DNA from: an uncultured Actinomycetes bacterium
GTDB taxonomy: Bacteria > Actinomycetota > Actinomycetes > Mycobacteriales > Nakamurellaceae
DNA length: 64,000 bases
Direction of reading: 5' to 3'
NCBI GenBank assembly: GCA_937926105.1
Contig: CALANS010000217.1
Span: 62,001 to 126,000 of the forward strand
Part shown: positions 25,774 through 34,716 of the stretch, piece after piece
How the letters are laid out: each line of letters begins with the position of its first letter
How positions within the stretch are numbered: the stretch's first letter is position 1
The notes under the pieces: model-generated
The model's database searches: none
The model's input: the letters and a program-made list of their open reading frames with translations, nothing else
Told to the model about the DNA's origin: nothing
Program-made: the position numbers and the translations under genes

Positions 25774-26283
25774 CTACAGCTCCACGAGGACGGTAAACGG
25801 CCCATCGTTGGTGCTGGTCACGGCCATGGCGGCGCCGAAGACGCCGGTCTGCACCCGGGCGCCGCGGTGGCGCAGTTCGGCCATCAGCTGGTCGATCAGC
25901 GGCTCCGCGACGGCACCCGGTGCGGCGTCCGACCAGCTCGGTCGGCGGCCCTTGGTGGTGCGGCCGTACAGGGTGAATTGGCTCACCACCAGCAGCGGGG
26001 CGCCGTCCTCGGCGCAGGAACGCTCGTCGCGCAGGATCCGCAGCTGGTGCAGCTTGACGGCCATCGCACGGGCCGTCCGGGCGGTGTCGGTGTGGGTCAC
26101 CCCCACCAGCACCAGCAGACCGGGTTCGTCGATGGCGCCGACGGTGGCCCCATCCACGGTGTCTGATTGTTCGCTCCGCGCTCCGCGGTCGGGGCCTGCC
26201 ACTTCGTGGCGACGGCCTTCGCCCGCTCCGGCGTCGCTCACGGTGACACTGGCGGCCGATACCCGCGACGCGACCGCTCTCAC
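25774..26283 (-). CDS. dtd: D-aminoacyl-tRNA deacylase
   Basis: Dtd hydrolyses D-amino acids (and glycine) mischarged on tRNA. The 169-residue product has the SQFTL catalytic motif ([17 protein letters not shown]) and the cross-subunit NDGPFTV motif near the C-terminus. Usual length is about 145; the excess is a polar insert of roughly 25 residues (about 16-41) directly after ASVTV, encoded by 26161-26238. GTG 26283 overlaps the stop of the upstream methyltransferase gene (GTGA), so the pair is translationally coupled. The insert falls at a surface turn and need not harm activity. Confidence 0.92.
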   Translation of the reverse strand: MRAVASRVSAASVTVSDAGAGEGRRHEVAGPDRGARSEQSDTVDGATVGAIDEPGLLVLVGVTHTDTARTARAMAVKLHQLRILRDERSCAEDGAPLLVVSQFTLYGRTTKGRRPSWSDAAPGAVAEPLIDQLMAELRHRGARVQTGVFGAAMAVTSTNDGPFTVLVEL

Positions 26284-27821
26284 GGGGCGTCGACCGGATG
26301 CAGCAGGCCACGGGTGATCGCGGTCCGCACCGCCGGCAGCACCGCCGCCGCCAGCGCCGCCGGATCCAGCTGGTGCGCGGCGGCCAGCAGCTGCACCTGC
26401 ACGCCCAGCGGGACCGCTCCGGTGCAGCCGCCCAGCAGCGCCTGGCCCCATTCGTCCAACTGAACGCTCGCCCCCGGTCCGCCCGGTCGGTGCAGCAGCC
26501 GCAGCACGGTGCGCCACCCGTTTGCCCCGGGCAGCGCGCGCCGCTCCAGCAGGTCACCGGGTGCCAGCGAGAGCCGGGTCGACAGCAGATCGTCGTCACC
26601 GCGGTCGGCCAGCCACGCCCGGCGCGCCAGGAACGCCGCGACCTCGGCCCCGGTCAGCTCGTCACCGGCCGCCGTCAACTCGTCGAACACGACGTCGGGT
26701 ACCGCGCCCGCGCGGGACGGCGGGCGGCGCAGCGTGATGCTGCCCATGCCGATGCCCGCGACGCCCTCGGCGGCGAGGTAGTCCAACCATTCGCCGGCCA
26801 GTTGCTCGGCGTCGGCGGCGACACTCTCGCCGGTATCGGACAACCACAGCGACACGTACTCGGCCGGGTCGGCAACCTCGCGCTGCACCACCCAGCCGTC
26901 GCAACCGGTGCCGGCGATCCAGGACCCGACCCGCTGCCGCCAGTCGGTACCCGCGGGGATCATCCAGTTCGCCAGCAGTTGCGCCGTGCCGCCCGGTGTC
27001 AGATGGTCGGGCAGCTCGGCGACCAGCCGGCGGCACAGCTCGTCGCCGGCCATCCCGGAGTCGCGGTAGGAGAACCGCTGCTCGCCGGCGGAGATCACGA
27101 ACGGTGGGTTGGACACGATCAGGTCGAAGCGCTCTCCGGCCACCGGCTCGAACAGCGATCCGCCGCGCAGGTCCCAGTGCTGGCCGTTGAGCCGGGCGGT
27201 CGCGGCGGCCAGCGCCAGCGCCCGCGGATTGGTGTCGGTGGCGGTGACGGCGTCCGCGTGCGAGGCGCAGTGCAGGGCCTGGATGCCGCATCCGGTGCCC
27301 AGATCCAGCACCCGGCCGACCGGCGCCCGGATCACCGCGCGGGCCAAGGTCACCGAGGCGGCCCCAATGCCCAGCACGTGGTCCGGTCGCACCGGCCCCG
27401 GCCGAACGTCGGAGTCCAGGTCGGAGACCACCAGGTAGGAGCGATCGTCGTCGGCGTGCGGTCGGATGTCCAGGCCCGCCCGGATCCGGCCGGGCTCGCC
27501 GTCTCCGTCACCGCTGGTCCGCTCCAGCACGCCGCCGGCGAGGCCCGCCGCCACGCCGAGACGAGGCAGCGCCGCCACCACCGCGCCCTCTGGCTCGGCC
27601 GTGCCCAGCAGGAACAGTCGCACCAGGGTGGCCAGCGCCGACCCCTCGGCGGCGGCGCGGCCGGTCACGTGCAACGCCGGCCAGCGGTGCCCCCGGCCGA
27701 GCGCGTGGTTCGCCCCGGGGCCGAGCAGGGTCGGCACGTGCTCGGCGTCGTACCCGGCGGCGCGCAGGTCGGCGCCGAGCCGGTCCACGGCATCGGGATC
27801 GGCCAGTGGGGTGGGTGTCAC
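26280..27821 (-). CDS. SAM-dependent methyltransferase (N5-glutamine/RNA type)
   Basis: This 513-residue class I methyltransferase has an N-terminal helical domain of about 150 residues, a Rossmann core with [14 protein letters not shown] (about 172-185) and the catalytic NPPFV motif (about 238-242), and a C-terminal extension. NPPY/F motifs act on amide or exocyclic nitrogen atoms, as in PrmC-like protein methylases and rRNA guanine methylases; the substrate here is unknown. GTG 27821 has TACGCT 7 nt upstream and no ribosome site, suggesting a leaderless mRNA. It is the first gene of a coupled pair with dtd, which hints at a translation-related role. Confidence 0.88.
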   Translation of the reverse strand: MTPTPLADPDAVDRLGADLRAAGYDAEHVPTLLGPGANHALGRGHRWPALHVTGRAAAEGSALATLVRLFLLGTAEPEGAVVAALPRLGVAAGLAGGVLERTSGDGDGEPGRIRAGLDIRPHADDDRSYLVVSDLDSDVRPGPVRPDHVLGIGAASVTLARAVIRAPVGRVLDLGTGCGIQALHCASHADAVTATDTNPRALALAAATARLNGQHWDLRGGSLFEPVAGERFDLIVSNPPFVISAGEQRFSYRDSGMAGDELCRRLVAELPDHLTPGGTAQLLANWMIPAGTDWRQRVGSWIAGTGCDGWVVQREVADPAEYVSLWLSDTGESVAADAEQLAGEWLDYLAAEGVAGIGMGSITLRRPPSRAGAVPDVVFDELTAAGDELTGAEVAAFLARRAWLADRGDDDLLSTRLSLAPGDLLERRALPGANGWRTVLRLLHRPGGPGASVQLDEWGQALLGGCTGAVPLGVQVQLLAAAHQLDPAALAAAVLPAVRTAITRGLLHPVDAP

Positions 27822-27961
27822 CCGGGGCAGCGTATCCGGTCGCTGGGTGCGGGATCGATCATGGCGCTGATCGGCCCCATATGCCGGATAGACCCTGTTT
27901 TTCCGGCGCCCACCGCCGCCGTGATCGACACGGCGGGCCCCGGGTGTGCCAGGCTTGCCCC

Positions 27962-28552
27962 ATGCCGAAGCCCACGCCGAATCTCTACCTGACCGGTGAC
28001 ACCGCCGCCGACCGGCTGCTGTCCGATGACCCGAACGCCCTGCTGATCGGCATGGTGCTGGACCAGCAGGTGCCCATGGAGAAGGCGTTCTCCGGGCCGG
28101 CGGTGATCGCCGAGCGGATGGGCGGGCGGCTGGACGTGGCCGCCATCGCCGCCATGGACCCCGAACGCTTCATCGCGCTGTGTTCCGAGCGTCCTGCCGT
28201 GCACCGGTTCCCCCGCGCGATGGCGGGTCGCATCCAGGCGGTGTGCCAGGAACTCGTGTCCCGCTACGAGGGCAGCGCCGCGCAGCTGTGGGCCGGTGTT
28301 GCCGACGGGGCGGAACTGCTGCGCAGGCTCGCGGCGCTGCCCGGATTCGGCGACGCGAAGTCGCGGATCTTCCTGGCGCTGCTGGGCAAGCAGTACGGCG
28401 TGACACCGCCCGGCTGGCAGCAGGCCGCCGGCGACTACAGCGTGCCCGGCTCCACCCTGTCGGTGGCGGACATCGTCGATGAGCAGACCCTCGCCCAGGT
28501 CCGGGCGGCCAAGAAGGCGGCCAAGGCGGCGGCGAAGGCGCGCGCCACCTGA
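27962..28552 (+). CDS. HhH-GPD-type base excision repair protein
   Basis: This 196-residue protein belongs to the actinobacterial HhH-GPD base-excision family. The helix-hairpin-helix is seen as LAALPGFGDAKSRIFLALLGKQYG (its core LPGFGDAK). The N-terminal half (LIGMVLDQQVPMEKAFSGP) matches the HhH-GPD helical fold. The tail is Lys/Ala-rich (KKAAKAAAKARAT), suited to DNA contact. It may remove damaged bases, but substrate and the catalytic Asp are not clear. ATG 27962 has CAGGCT 6 nt upstream and only a poor ribosome site, so it may be leaderless. Confidence 0.88.
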   Translation: MPKPTPNLYLTGDTAADRLLSDDPNALLIGMVLDQQVPMEKAFSGPAVIAERMGGRLDVAAIAAMDPERFIALCSERPAVHRFPRAMAGRIQAVCQELVSRYEGSAAQLWAGVADGAELLRRLAALPGFGDAKSRIFLALLGKQYGVTPPGWQQAAGDYSVPGSTLSVADIVDEQTLAQVRAAKKAAKAAAKARAT

Positions 28553-28624
28553 GCCGCCCGCCGGAGTAGCGTGAGGTGACGGCAATGGGCTGTGAACGAG
28601 CCATGTGATCGAGGTGCGGCTGCT

Positions 28625-28960
28625 GTGACTGACGGCGGATCCGGTGCGCAGGGCCGAGCCAGTCTGATCACCGCCGCGCAGCCGTCCTATGACGAGCAGT
28701 TCCGTAGCCGCCGCCGCCGCTACGTGGTCATGATGCTGATGCGGGTGCCGTTCCTGGTCGCCGCGGCCGTGCTGTACCAGACCCCGTGGCTGGCCGTGCT
28801 GTTGATCGTCATCTCCATCCCGTTGCCCTGGTGTGCTGTGCTGATTGCCAACGACGGCCCGGCGCGCAAGCCGGTCAAGGCCAAACGCGGCTCGTTCAAC
28901 AACCAGCGTGCGCTGCCCGGCCCGCCGCGCGAGGTGATCGATTCCGGCCCGGATCGGTAA
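28625..28960 (+). CDS. DUF3099-like two-TM membrane protein
   Basis: This is a 111-residue protein with a polar N-terminus ending in RSRRRRY, two close hydrophobic helices (about 33-54 and 58-80), and a basic C-terminal tail (RKPVKAKRG). This is the layout of DUF3099 proteins, found throughout actinobacteria with no known role. GTG 28625 is preferred because GAGGTG at 28611-28616 sits 8 nt upstream; GTG 28592 is an alternative. A TAGCGT -10 at 28567-28572 would place the transcript start near 28579, and a 7-codon open frame (ATG 28585) then precedes the gene. Confidence 0.75.
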   Translation: MTDGGSGAQGRASLITAAQPSYDEQFRSRRRRYVVMMLMRVPFLVAAAVLYQTPWLAVLLIVISIPLPWCAVLIANDGPARKPVKAKRGSFNNQRALPGPPREVIDSGPDR

Positions 28961-28969
28961 CGCGGCCGG

Positions 28970-29383
28970 TCAGGGAGCGACGGGCCGTACCCGGTGCGGG
29001 CTGAGCAGAAAGATGCCCGTGACCGGTACGCCTGCCCGGCCGCAGGCGCCGGCCAGACCCGCCGCCCAGCCGTGGTCCTCGGTGGTGATGTCGTCACCGC
29101 CCAGCCGTTCCCGGACGAAGATCACGCTGCCGTCCCCGCCGAGGCTGTCCGCAAGAATCGAGGTCAGCACCCCGGCCAGCGCGTCCAGCAGCGCCGGCTC
29201 CGGCAGGTCGGGGCAGTCCTCGATCGGGATCATCACCGGGGTCTGCCGGCGTAGCCCGTCCAGCAGCAGCACCCACAGCTGGCCCGGATTGATCGCCGGA
29301 GCCAGGAGATCGGTGATGCGCGTGAGCATGTCGCGTTCGGTGAGCAGCGGTTCATCCTGGGCGGACTGGGCGTCGATCGTCAT
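28970..29383 (-). CDS. Conserved hypothetical protein
   Basis: This is a soluble protein of 137 residues with mixed alpha/beta sequence, including LWVLLLDGLRRQTPVMIPI (about 35-53) and a Gly/Asp-rich turn followed by VIFVRERLGGDD. I recognise it only as resembling uncharacterised actinobacterial proteins and assign no function. ATG 29383 is preceded at 7 nt by CACACT, a weak -10-like hexamer. It lies between DUF3099 (convergent, 9 bp away) and DUF1992, which is transcribed in the same direction. Confidence 0.68.
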   Translation of the reverse strand: MTIDAQSAQDEPLLTERDMLTRITDLLAPAINPGQLWVLLLDGLRRQTPVMIPIEDCPDLPEPALLDALAGVLTSILADSLGGDGSVIFVRERLGGDDITTEDHGWAAGLAGACGRAGVPVTGIFLLSPHRVRPVAP

Positions 29384-29493
29384 GCCCTGCAGTGTGTGGC
29401 GGGCCGGCTCACCCGCATCGGCAGTTGTCCACACCCGGGGCCGCCGCGCGGAAAGCCTGTGTATCGGTGGCGGCACGCCCGACCGACCGGCGA

Positions 29494-30009
29494 CTATGCT
29501 GCCCCGTCCGGCCGGCGCCGCAGCCGCCCCCGCCATCGGCCGGTGCGCCGATCGGCCCGCCGGGTCCGCTCGACCTCCTGGATGGCGGCCAGGTCGGCGG
29601 CCCGACGGTCGGCCGCCGCCTGCCGGTCGGCCCGCCAGCGGTCCAGCACCCGCTCGACGTCCAGCTGCCGCATCACCAGCGGCGGGCCCCAGCTGGGCAT
29701 CCGGATCTCGTCGGCGATGCGCCGGTTCAGGTCGGTGACCAGGGTGCGCACCGCCTGCTCGGTCCGCAGCCGGGCGGCGCGTTCCGGCAGGTCCTCGACC
29801 TCACGGCGCAGCAGCAGAGACGGCGGCAGGAACCCGGAGTTGGCGCCGTCCCCCTCCTGCAGGTAACGCTGCAGGAAGTGGTCGACATGGGCGGTCTCCG
29901 GCAGCGGTTGGCCGGCTCCGGGCAGATTGTCGAACTCGCCGCGCTCGGTGGCCTCGCGAATGGCCCGGTCGACCGGCGATTCGTAGCGGGGTCCGGGAGC
30001 TGCCGCCAT
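29494..30009 (-). CDS. DUF1992 (DnaJ-homologue subfamily C member 28-like) protein
   Basis: This is a 171-residue DUF1992 protein. The family signature is clear near the N-terminus: DRAIREATERGEFDNLPGAGQPL, whose core ERGEFDNLPG is diagnostic. The rest is charged and helical, ending in an Arg-rich tail. Despite the name of the eukaryotic relative there is no J domain, and the role is unknown. ATG 30009 lies exactly 7 nt after the -10 TAGGGT (minus strand 30022-30017), so the mRNA is very probably leaderless. Confidence 0.9.
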   Translation of the reverse strand: MAAAPGPRYESPVDRAIREATERGEFDNLPGAGQPLPETAHVDHFLQRYLQEGDGANSGFLPPSLLLRREVEDLPERAARLRTEQAVRTLVTDLNRRIADEIRMPSWGPPLVMRQLDVERVLDRWRADRQAAADRRAADLAAIQEVERTRRADRRTGRWRGRLRRRPDGAA

Positions 30010-30016
30010 ACACCCG

Positions 30017-30037
30017 ACCCTACCGGCCGCCGGTAGG
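30017..30037 (-). promoter_or_regulatory. Leaderless promoter of DUF1992 within a palindrome
   Basis: The minus-strand -10 TAGGGT occupies 30022-30017, 7 nt before ATG 30009. It overlaps the perfect inverted repeat CCTACCGGC-C-GCCGGTAGG at 30019-30037 (9-bp arms, 1-bp spacer), a possible operator that could also influence the DUF3039 gene starting at 30098 on the other strand. Confidence 0.5.
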
Positions 30038-30097
30038 TGGCATCATGGCGAGCGGATACCCGACGTCGTCGGTGACGGACCGAACGGCGGTGACGAG

Positions 30098-30391
30098 GTG
30101 ACGGAGATGACTGTGTCGAAGGTGCCGACAGTGCGGAGTGTGCCGACGATGTCGACCGGGGGGCCGAGCACCGACGTGCTGGAGCGGCCGGTCGATTCCA
30201 CCACGGACAACGCGCCCGAGATGTTCCACTACGTGCGCAAGAACAAGATCGCCGAGAGCGCGGTGATGGGCACTCACGTGGTGGCCTTGTGCGGTGAGGT
30301 GTTTCCGGTGACGAAGTCGCCGAAGCCGGGTTCGCCGGTGTGCCCGGACTGCGAGCGCATCTACCGGTCCCTACCCCCCGGGAGGGACTAG
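30098..30391 (+). CDS. DUF3039 family zinc-ribbon-like protein
   Basis: This is a 97-residue actinobacterial DUF3039 protein. After a variable N-terminal 40 residues comes the family core: HYVRKNKIAESAVMGTHVVALCGEVF, with ALCGEVF and CPDCERIY providing cysteines (CG and CPDC) that could bind zinc. Function is unknown. The start is GTG 30098; GACGAGG just upstream may serve as its ribosome site. The stop codon lies in the first copy of a short GC-rich repeat. Confidence 0.88.
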   Translation: MTEMTVSKVPTVRSVPTMSTGGPSTDVLERPVDSTTDNAPEMFHYVRKNKIAESAVMGTHVVALCGEVFPVTKSPKPGSPVCPDCERIYRSLPPGRD

Positions 30392-30426
30392 CACAGCCCC
30401 CCGGGAAGGACTAGCCCCCCGGGCGG
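30374..30426. repeat. Short tandem repeat with CCCCCCGGG cores
   Basis: CCCCCCGGGAGGGACTAG (30374-30391), CCCCCCGGGAAGGACTAG (30397-30414) and a partial third CCCCCCGGG (from 30415) lie in tandem. The first copy includes the DUF3039 stop codon; the array fills the gap to the convergent BrkB gene. Each core can fold on itself and may act as a weak terminator. Confidence 0.7.
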
Positions 30427-30431
30427 TTCAC

Positions 30432-31496
30432 TCACCGCTCGCTCGCGGGCTCCGTCACCGGTTCGAAGCGCTGCCATTTGCGCATTTCCCGCTGCGACAC
30501 CCGCGGCGGGTAATACTCCAGCGTCGCGTTGTTGAACTGCGCTCCCATGATGATCGCCAGCGCCATCATGTAGTAGAACAGCAGGAACGTGATCGGGGTC
30601 GCCAGCGCTCCGTAGGTCAGTCCATGGGTGTAGACGTAGCTGACGTACAGCCGCAGGCCGAGCGAGGCGATGATGAACACCCCGGTGGCCAGCAACGCAC
30701 CCGGAATCCCGCGCCGCCAGGGATGTTTGTGCTTCGGGGCCACCTTGTAGAACGTCGCCAGCAGCAGCACCAGAGCGATGACGATGGCCGGGTAGTAGGA
30801 CACCGTGATGATGGTGCCGGCCGTGTCGCGGATTCCCGTCGGGAACAGGTTGGTCAGCGCCTCCGGGCCGATGGCCAGCAGCGGCAGCGTGATCACCCCG
30901 GCGACCAGCGCGACCAGGTAGAGCCCCAGCGCGAAGAAGCGCTCCAGCGCCGGATGCCGGGCCTCGTGCTGGCCGTAGGCGATGGTGATGGCCTCCACGA
31001 ACGCCGAGATCGCCGATGAGCCGGCCCACAGGCTGATGAAGAAGCCGACCGACACCAGGTCTGCCTGCCCGTTGTGCAGCAGGTCCTTGACGTTCTGCTC
31101 CAGCAGGGTGTCGACCACCTCGGAGGAGAACAGTCCGTGCAGGAAGATCAGCACCTGCTCCTGAACGGCGGTGACGGTGTCCGGGCCGAACCAGTGCCCG
31201 ACGAAGCCGACCATGCCCAACAGGGCCAGCAGCAGCGGGGCGGTGGACAGCGCCGACCAGAACGCGGCCTGCGAGCTCAACCCGAACAGCGAGTCGTTCC
31301 ATGCCTTGGACAGCGTCCGGCCGGCCACCTTGAGCCAGCGGCGCCGCCGGGAGCCGGGCACCACCGGCACCGCGCCGGTGCCGGGCCGGGGCCAGGGCAG
31401 CGTGGTGCGGTGCGCGAACGAGGACACCTGCTGGGGGCGTCGCTGGCGAGCGGGCACTGGCGGAGCGGGGGCGCCGTCCGGGTCGGGAGTCTGCAT
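30432..31496 (-). CDS. YihY/BrkB family membrane protein
   Basis: This is a 354-residue inner-membrane protein of the YihY/BrkB family, with six hydrophobic helices beyond residue 80 and the family segments AFWSALSTAPLLLALLGM and ITFLLFYYMMALAIIMGAQFNN. No transport substrate is established; the old RNase BN assignment is wrong. The N-terminal 55 residues are Pro/Arg-rich and cytoplasmic. The start is uncertain: ATG 31496 is used, but the frame is open to 31823 with GTG 31688 as an alternative, and no ribosome site stands out. In M. tuberculosis the BrkB-like Rv2707 also lies between sigA and sigB. Confidence 0.85.
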   Translation of the reverse strand: MQTPDPDGAPAPPVPARQRRPQQVSSFAHRTTLPWPRPGTGAVPVVPGSRRRRWLKVAGRTLSKAWNDSLFGLSSQAAFWSALSTAPLLLALLGMVGFVGHWFGPDTVTAVQEQVLIFLHGLFSSEVVDTLLEQNVKDLLHNGQADLVSVGFFISLWAGSSAISAFVEAITIAYGQHEARHPALERFFALGLYLVALVAGVITLPLLAIGPEALTNLFPTGIRDTAGTIITVSYYPAIVIALVLLLATFYKVAPKHKHPWRRGIPGALLATGVFIIASLGLRLYVSYVYTHGLTYGALATPITFLLFYYMMALAIIMGAQFNNATLEYYPPRVSQREMRKWQRFEPVTEPASER

Positions 31497-31947
31497 CCCG
31501 GGTGGGGCGGGCCCGAGCGCCTCGGTGGCCAGCGGGTCTCCTGCGGGATACGCGCGCCGTCCGGCGGGCCCGGGCGGCGCGAGCGCCGGCGGGTGCGGGC
31601 GCGGTGCGGTCGCGGGTGCTGCCGGTACCCCGACCGGCCCCCCCGGCCCCGGCCGGGGAGGCCGCCCCCCGGCGTCCGCACTGTCCACTCGTGCAGCATG
31701 CCCGCTGCGGGCCCACCGCCACACCCGGACACCCGGGTCGCGATGAACTTGTGACTCACGGGGCGGTCCAGAAGCCCGGCGTGCCGCCGGACGGGTGGCG
31801 CCGCGCCCCGCAGGACACGACACGGCCCGGCCGCGTTGGACACGCCGGGCGCACCTGCGGCGTCGCCGTGCCGTGCCGCTGCGCCGCCGTCGCCTCGGTA
31901 CAGTGCCATCCGGCCCTGGTTGGGCGAGTCGATCGTCAGGGGGACGG
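31497..31947. other. Divergent intergenic region, possible BrkB extension
   Basis: These 451 bp separate the chosen BrkB start from the helicase. The part next to brkB is open in the BrkB frame and would encode a Pro/Ala/Arg-rich tail if a start further upstream is used. Near the helicase, TACAGT at 31899-31904 is a good -10 for that gene. I see no other gene, RNA or repeat. Confidence 0.5.
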
Positions 31948-33696
31948 GTGCAGCAGGGCCGGGCGGTCGTGCCGGGCCTCGGCGCACCGTCACCCCGGCT
32001 GCGGGCCTGGCAGGCGCAGGCGCTGTCCGCCTACACGCAGCAACTGCCCAAGGACTTCCTCGTCACCGCCACCCCCGGTGCCGGCAAGACGACGTTCGGG
32101 CTCGCGGCCGCCCGTCACCTGCTCGCCCGTCGGCTGGTGCAGCGGGTAGTGGTGGTGTGCCCCACCGACCACCTGCGCACCCAGTGGGCGGATGCCGCCG
32201 CCGGGGCCGGGCTGTCCCTGGACCCCACCATGACCAATGCCCAGGGTCCGGTGCGGGACGGCGCCGACGGCTACGTCACCACCTACGCACAGGTGGCCGG
32301 ACGACCGGCCATCCATGCTGCGCGCTGCCGCACCAGGGCCACTCTGGTGATCCTGGACGAGATCCACCACGCCGGTGACGGGTTGAGCTGGGGCGACGCC
32401 GTCGCCGAGGCGTTCGACGACGTGGCGCGGCGACTGTCGTTGACCGGCACGCCGTTTCGCACCAGGGCCGATGAGCGGATTCCGTTCGTCAACTACGACG
32501 TCTCGGGTGATTTGTTGACCTCGCTGGCCGACTACAGCTACGGCTACCGCGAGGCGCTGGCGGAGGGAGTCGTCCGCCCCGTCGTGTTCGCCGCGTACAC
32601 CGGAGTCTCCCGGTGGCGCAACAGCGCCGGCGAGGTGGTGGCCGCGTCGTTGTCTGATCCCGGCACCAAGGCGGTCGAGGCCGCGGCCTGGCAGACGGCG
32701 CTGGACCCGGCGGGCGGTTGGGTGCCGCACGTGATCGCCGCGATGGACGAGCGCATCACGCACCTGCGCGCCTCCGGGATGCCCGACGCCGCGGGGCTGC
32801 TGCTGGCCAGCGACCAGGATGCCGCCCGCGCGTACGCCGACCTGGCTCGCACGGTGACGGGGCACCGGCCGGCGCTGATCCTGTCCGACGACCCCCGAGC
32901 ATCCCGCAAGATCGAGAAATTCCGCACCTCGGACACCCGTATGGCGGTATGCGTCCGAATGATCTCCGAAGGGGTGGACGTGCCGCGGGCCGCATGCCTG
33001 GCCTGGATGACCAACTACCGCACCCCGCTGTTCTTTGCGCAGGCCGTCGGCCGTGTGGTGCGCTCCCGTCGGCCCGGCGAGACCGCGACGGTGTTCCTGC
33101 CGGCGGTGCGGCCCCTCTTGGCGCTGGCCGCCGAGATGGAGTCCGACCGCAACGCCGTGGTGCTGCCCCCGCAAACCGCGGACGATGACGGATTGGACCC
33201 GCTGGACCTACCGGAACCCGTCGAATCGAGCGGTGACGGAGGCATTGAGACGGTGGACTCCGAGGCGGCGTTCGCGCACGTGCTGGCGTCCGGCAGGGCG
33301 GTAACGGCGGCGCCCGCCGGGTACGAGCTGTCGGCCGACGACGAGGAATTCCTCGGCTTGCCCGGTCTGCTGACGGCGGAGCAGACGGCGGCGCTGCTGG
33401 CCCGGCGTGACTCCGACCTGCGCCGGCGGGTCGCCGAAGGCAGGGCGGCCGCGGACCATGGCGCCGATGAGCGGGAGCTGGCGGCTACCGGCACCGAGGG
33501 CGCGGCATCCTGGCGGGTGGCGGCGGACCTGCGCCGCGAGGTCAACCAGCTGGTGGGCCGGCTGGCGGCACGCACCGGGGAGCCGCATGCGGCGATCCAC
33601 GCCCGGGTTCGCCGTGCCGTGCCGGGACCGGTGTCCGCGGCCGCCAGCGCGGAACTGCTGGAACGCCGCCGGGACCACCTGCTCGGACTGATCTGA
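31948..33696 (+). CDS. DEAD/DEAH-box helicase (superfamily 2)
   Basis: This is a 582-residue SF2 helicase. It has Walker A ATPGAGKTT (about 39-47), the DEAH-type box DEIHHAGD (about 136-143), motif III SLTGTPFRT, and in the second RecA domain SEGVDVPRA and QAVGRVVRS (motif VI with arginine fingers). The C-terminal 150 residues are Ala/Arg-rich and helical. The nucleic acid substrate is unknown; single-gene helicases of this type are widespread in actinobacteria. GTG 31948 is chosen because CAGGGGGA (31937-31944) precedes it and the sequence upstream reads as low-complexity Arg. A 21-bp hairpin terminates it. Confidence 0.9.
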   Translation: MQQGRAVVPGLGAPSPRLRAWQAQALSAYTQQLPKDFLVTATPGAGKTTFGLAAARHLLARRLVQRVVVVCPTDHLRTQWADAAAGAGLSLDPTMTNAQGPVRDGADGYVTTYAQVAGRPAIHAARCRTRATLVILDEIHHAGDGLSWGDAVAEAFDDVARRLSLTGTPFRTRADERIPFVNYDVSGDLLTSLADYSYGYREALAEGVVRPVVFAAYTGVSRWRNSAGEVVAASLSDPGTKAVEAAAWQTALDPAGGWVPHVIAAMDERITHLRASGMPDAAGLLLASDQDAARAYADLARTVTGHRPALILSDDPRASRKIEKFRTSDTRMAVCVRMISEGVDVPRAACLAWMTNYRTPLFFAQAVGRVVRSRRPGETATVFLPAVRPLLALAAEMESDRNAVVLPPQTADDDGLDPLDLPEPVESSGDGGIETVDSEAAFAHVLASGRAVTAAPAGYELSADDEEFLGLPGLLTAEQTAALLARRDSDLRRRVAEGRAAADHGADERELAATGTEGAASWRVAADLRREVNQLVGRLAARTGEPHAAIHARVRRAVPGPVSAAASAELLERRRDHLLGLI

Positions 33697-33707
33697 GGGC
33701 ACGGTCA

Positions 33708-33755
33708 CCTTGGGAGTCCCAGGTGGCGTTATAGCGCCATCTGGGACTCCCAAGG
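33708..33755. terminator. Bidirectional 21-bp hairpin terminator
   Basis: Positions 33708-33728 and 33735-33755 form a 21-bp stem with a single G-T-type mismatch and a 6-nt TTATAG loop. It lies between the convergent helicase and membrane-protein genes, 8 bp from the latter's stop. Confidence 0.9.
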
Positions 33756-33762
33756 CGGTTAC

Positions 33763-34290
33763 TCAGACCAGCGCCTTGATCGCCCCGATCAGGCCCAGCA
33801 GGCCGCTGACCAGGAATAGGTACCAGCCGATCCAGCCGGCGGAAAACATCGTGCCGACGTCGCCCGCTCCCAGATGCCAGAACACCCACCACACCGCGCA
33901 CAGCACGCCGACCAGCCCGGCCACCACCGCGACGATGCCGGGCGGCCGGTGGTCCAGCGGGAGCAGCGTCAGCACGCCCAGCAGCACCAGCGCCACGCCG
34001 AGCACCACGACCGCCAGCACCGAGTAGGCGCCCAGCACCGTTGAGAAGCCAGCCCCGCCCCGAATCGACACCTTCAGGCCCTGGAACAGGTCCCATCCGG
34101 TGTAGGCCGTCGACGAGCCCAGCACGCCGCGGGCCCAGGGGACCCACAGCTGGGCGATGCCCGCCGCGCCACCGAGGAACATCAGCACCGCGGCCGCGAT
34201 GTCGGCACGCACGGCGCGGTCGCCGGGATCGGACGCCACCGGCCAGGTGCCGTACCCGGGTGCCTGCGGTGCGCTGATCGGATAGCTCAT
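33763..34290 (-). CDS. Four-TM hypothetical membrane protein
   Basis: This is a predicted 175-residue membrane protein with a soluble N-terminus of about 28 residues and four helices (about 30-50, 85-108, 115-138 and 150-172), the third rich in Trp. I do not recognise a named domain. ATG 34290 follows CAGGAGTG at 9 nt spacing. It is downstream of, and in the same direction as, the DUF7455 gene but is cut off from it by the hairpin at 34457-34484. Confidence 0.7.
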   Translation of the reverse strand: MSYPISAPQAPGYGTWPVASDPGDRAVRADIAAAVLMFLGGAAGIAQLWVPWARGVLGSSTAYTGWDLFQGLKVSIRGGAGFSTVLGAYSVLAVVVLGVALVLLGVLTLLPLDHRPPGIVAVVAGLVGVLCAVWWVFWHLGAGDVGTMFSAGWIGWYLFLVSGLLGLIGAIKALV

Positions 34291-34456
34291 GGCAGTGGAC
34301 ACTCCTGGGTCGACCGCGGGAGCAGCAGAACCGGATATCGGTCGCTGCGGTGCACGCCCGGCGCACCACACTCATCATGGACCATTCGGCGCACGGCAGG
34401 CGGGTGAATCGCGTGCCCGGGGCCGTGCGCGTCGCCGGTCGGGTCGGGATGCACGT

Positions 34457-34484
34457 GGGCCCGGCGGATCGCTCCGCCGGGCCC
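34457..34484 (-). terminator. Hairpin terminator downstream of DUF7455
   Basis: GGGCCCGGCGGA (34457-34468) and TCCGCCGGGCCC (34473-34484) form a perfect 12-bp stem with a TCGC tetraloop, 38 bp after the stop of the DUF7455 gene on the minus strand. Confidence 0.75.
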
Positions 34485-34521
34485 GCAGCTGCTCGGTCGA
34501 TGGCCGCCGTCGCGGCCGGTG

Positions 34522-34716
34522 TCAGTTGTCCACGCGCTGGTCGTGCACGACGGCGGCGAGTTCGGTGAGCCGGGCGGAGTGTTCCCGGGCGTGGTGACCG
34601 CAGAACAGCAGCTCACCGCCGTTGGCCAGGATCACCCGGATGGCGGCCGCGGCGCCGCACCGGTCGCACCGGTCGGCGGCGGTCAAGGCGGCCGGGCTGG
34701 TCAGTGTTCCGGTCAT
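34522..34716 (-). CDS. DUF7455 small cysteine/histidine protein
   Basis: This is a 64-residue protein with CDRCGAAA and FCGHHAREH, two clusters giving a probable Cys/His zinc site, as in DUF7455 proteins. The family is kept near sigA/sigB in several actinobacteria (Rv2708c-like in M. tuberculosis), suggesting, but not proving, a link to transcription. ATG 34716 follows GGGAGGA. Confidence 0.85.
   Translation of the reverse strand: MTGTLTSPAALTAADRCDRCGAAAAIRVILANGGELLFCGHHAREHSARLTELAAVVHDQRVDN

Noticed and set aside
28585..28608. Seven-codon frame before the DUF3099-like gene
   Set aside because: It lies just after a -10, but there is no sign of attenuation such as a regulatory codon run or hairpin, so I do not call it a leader peptide.
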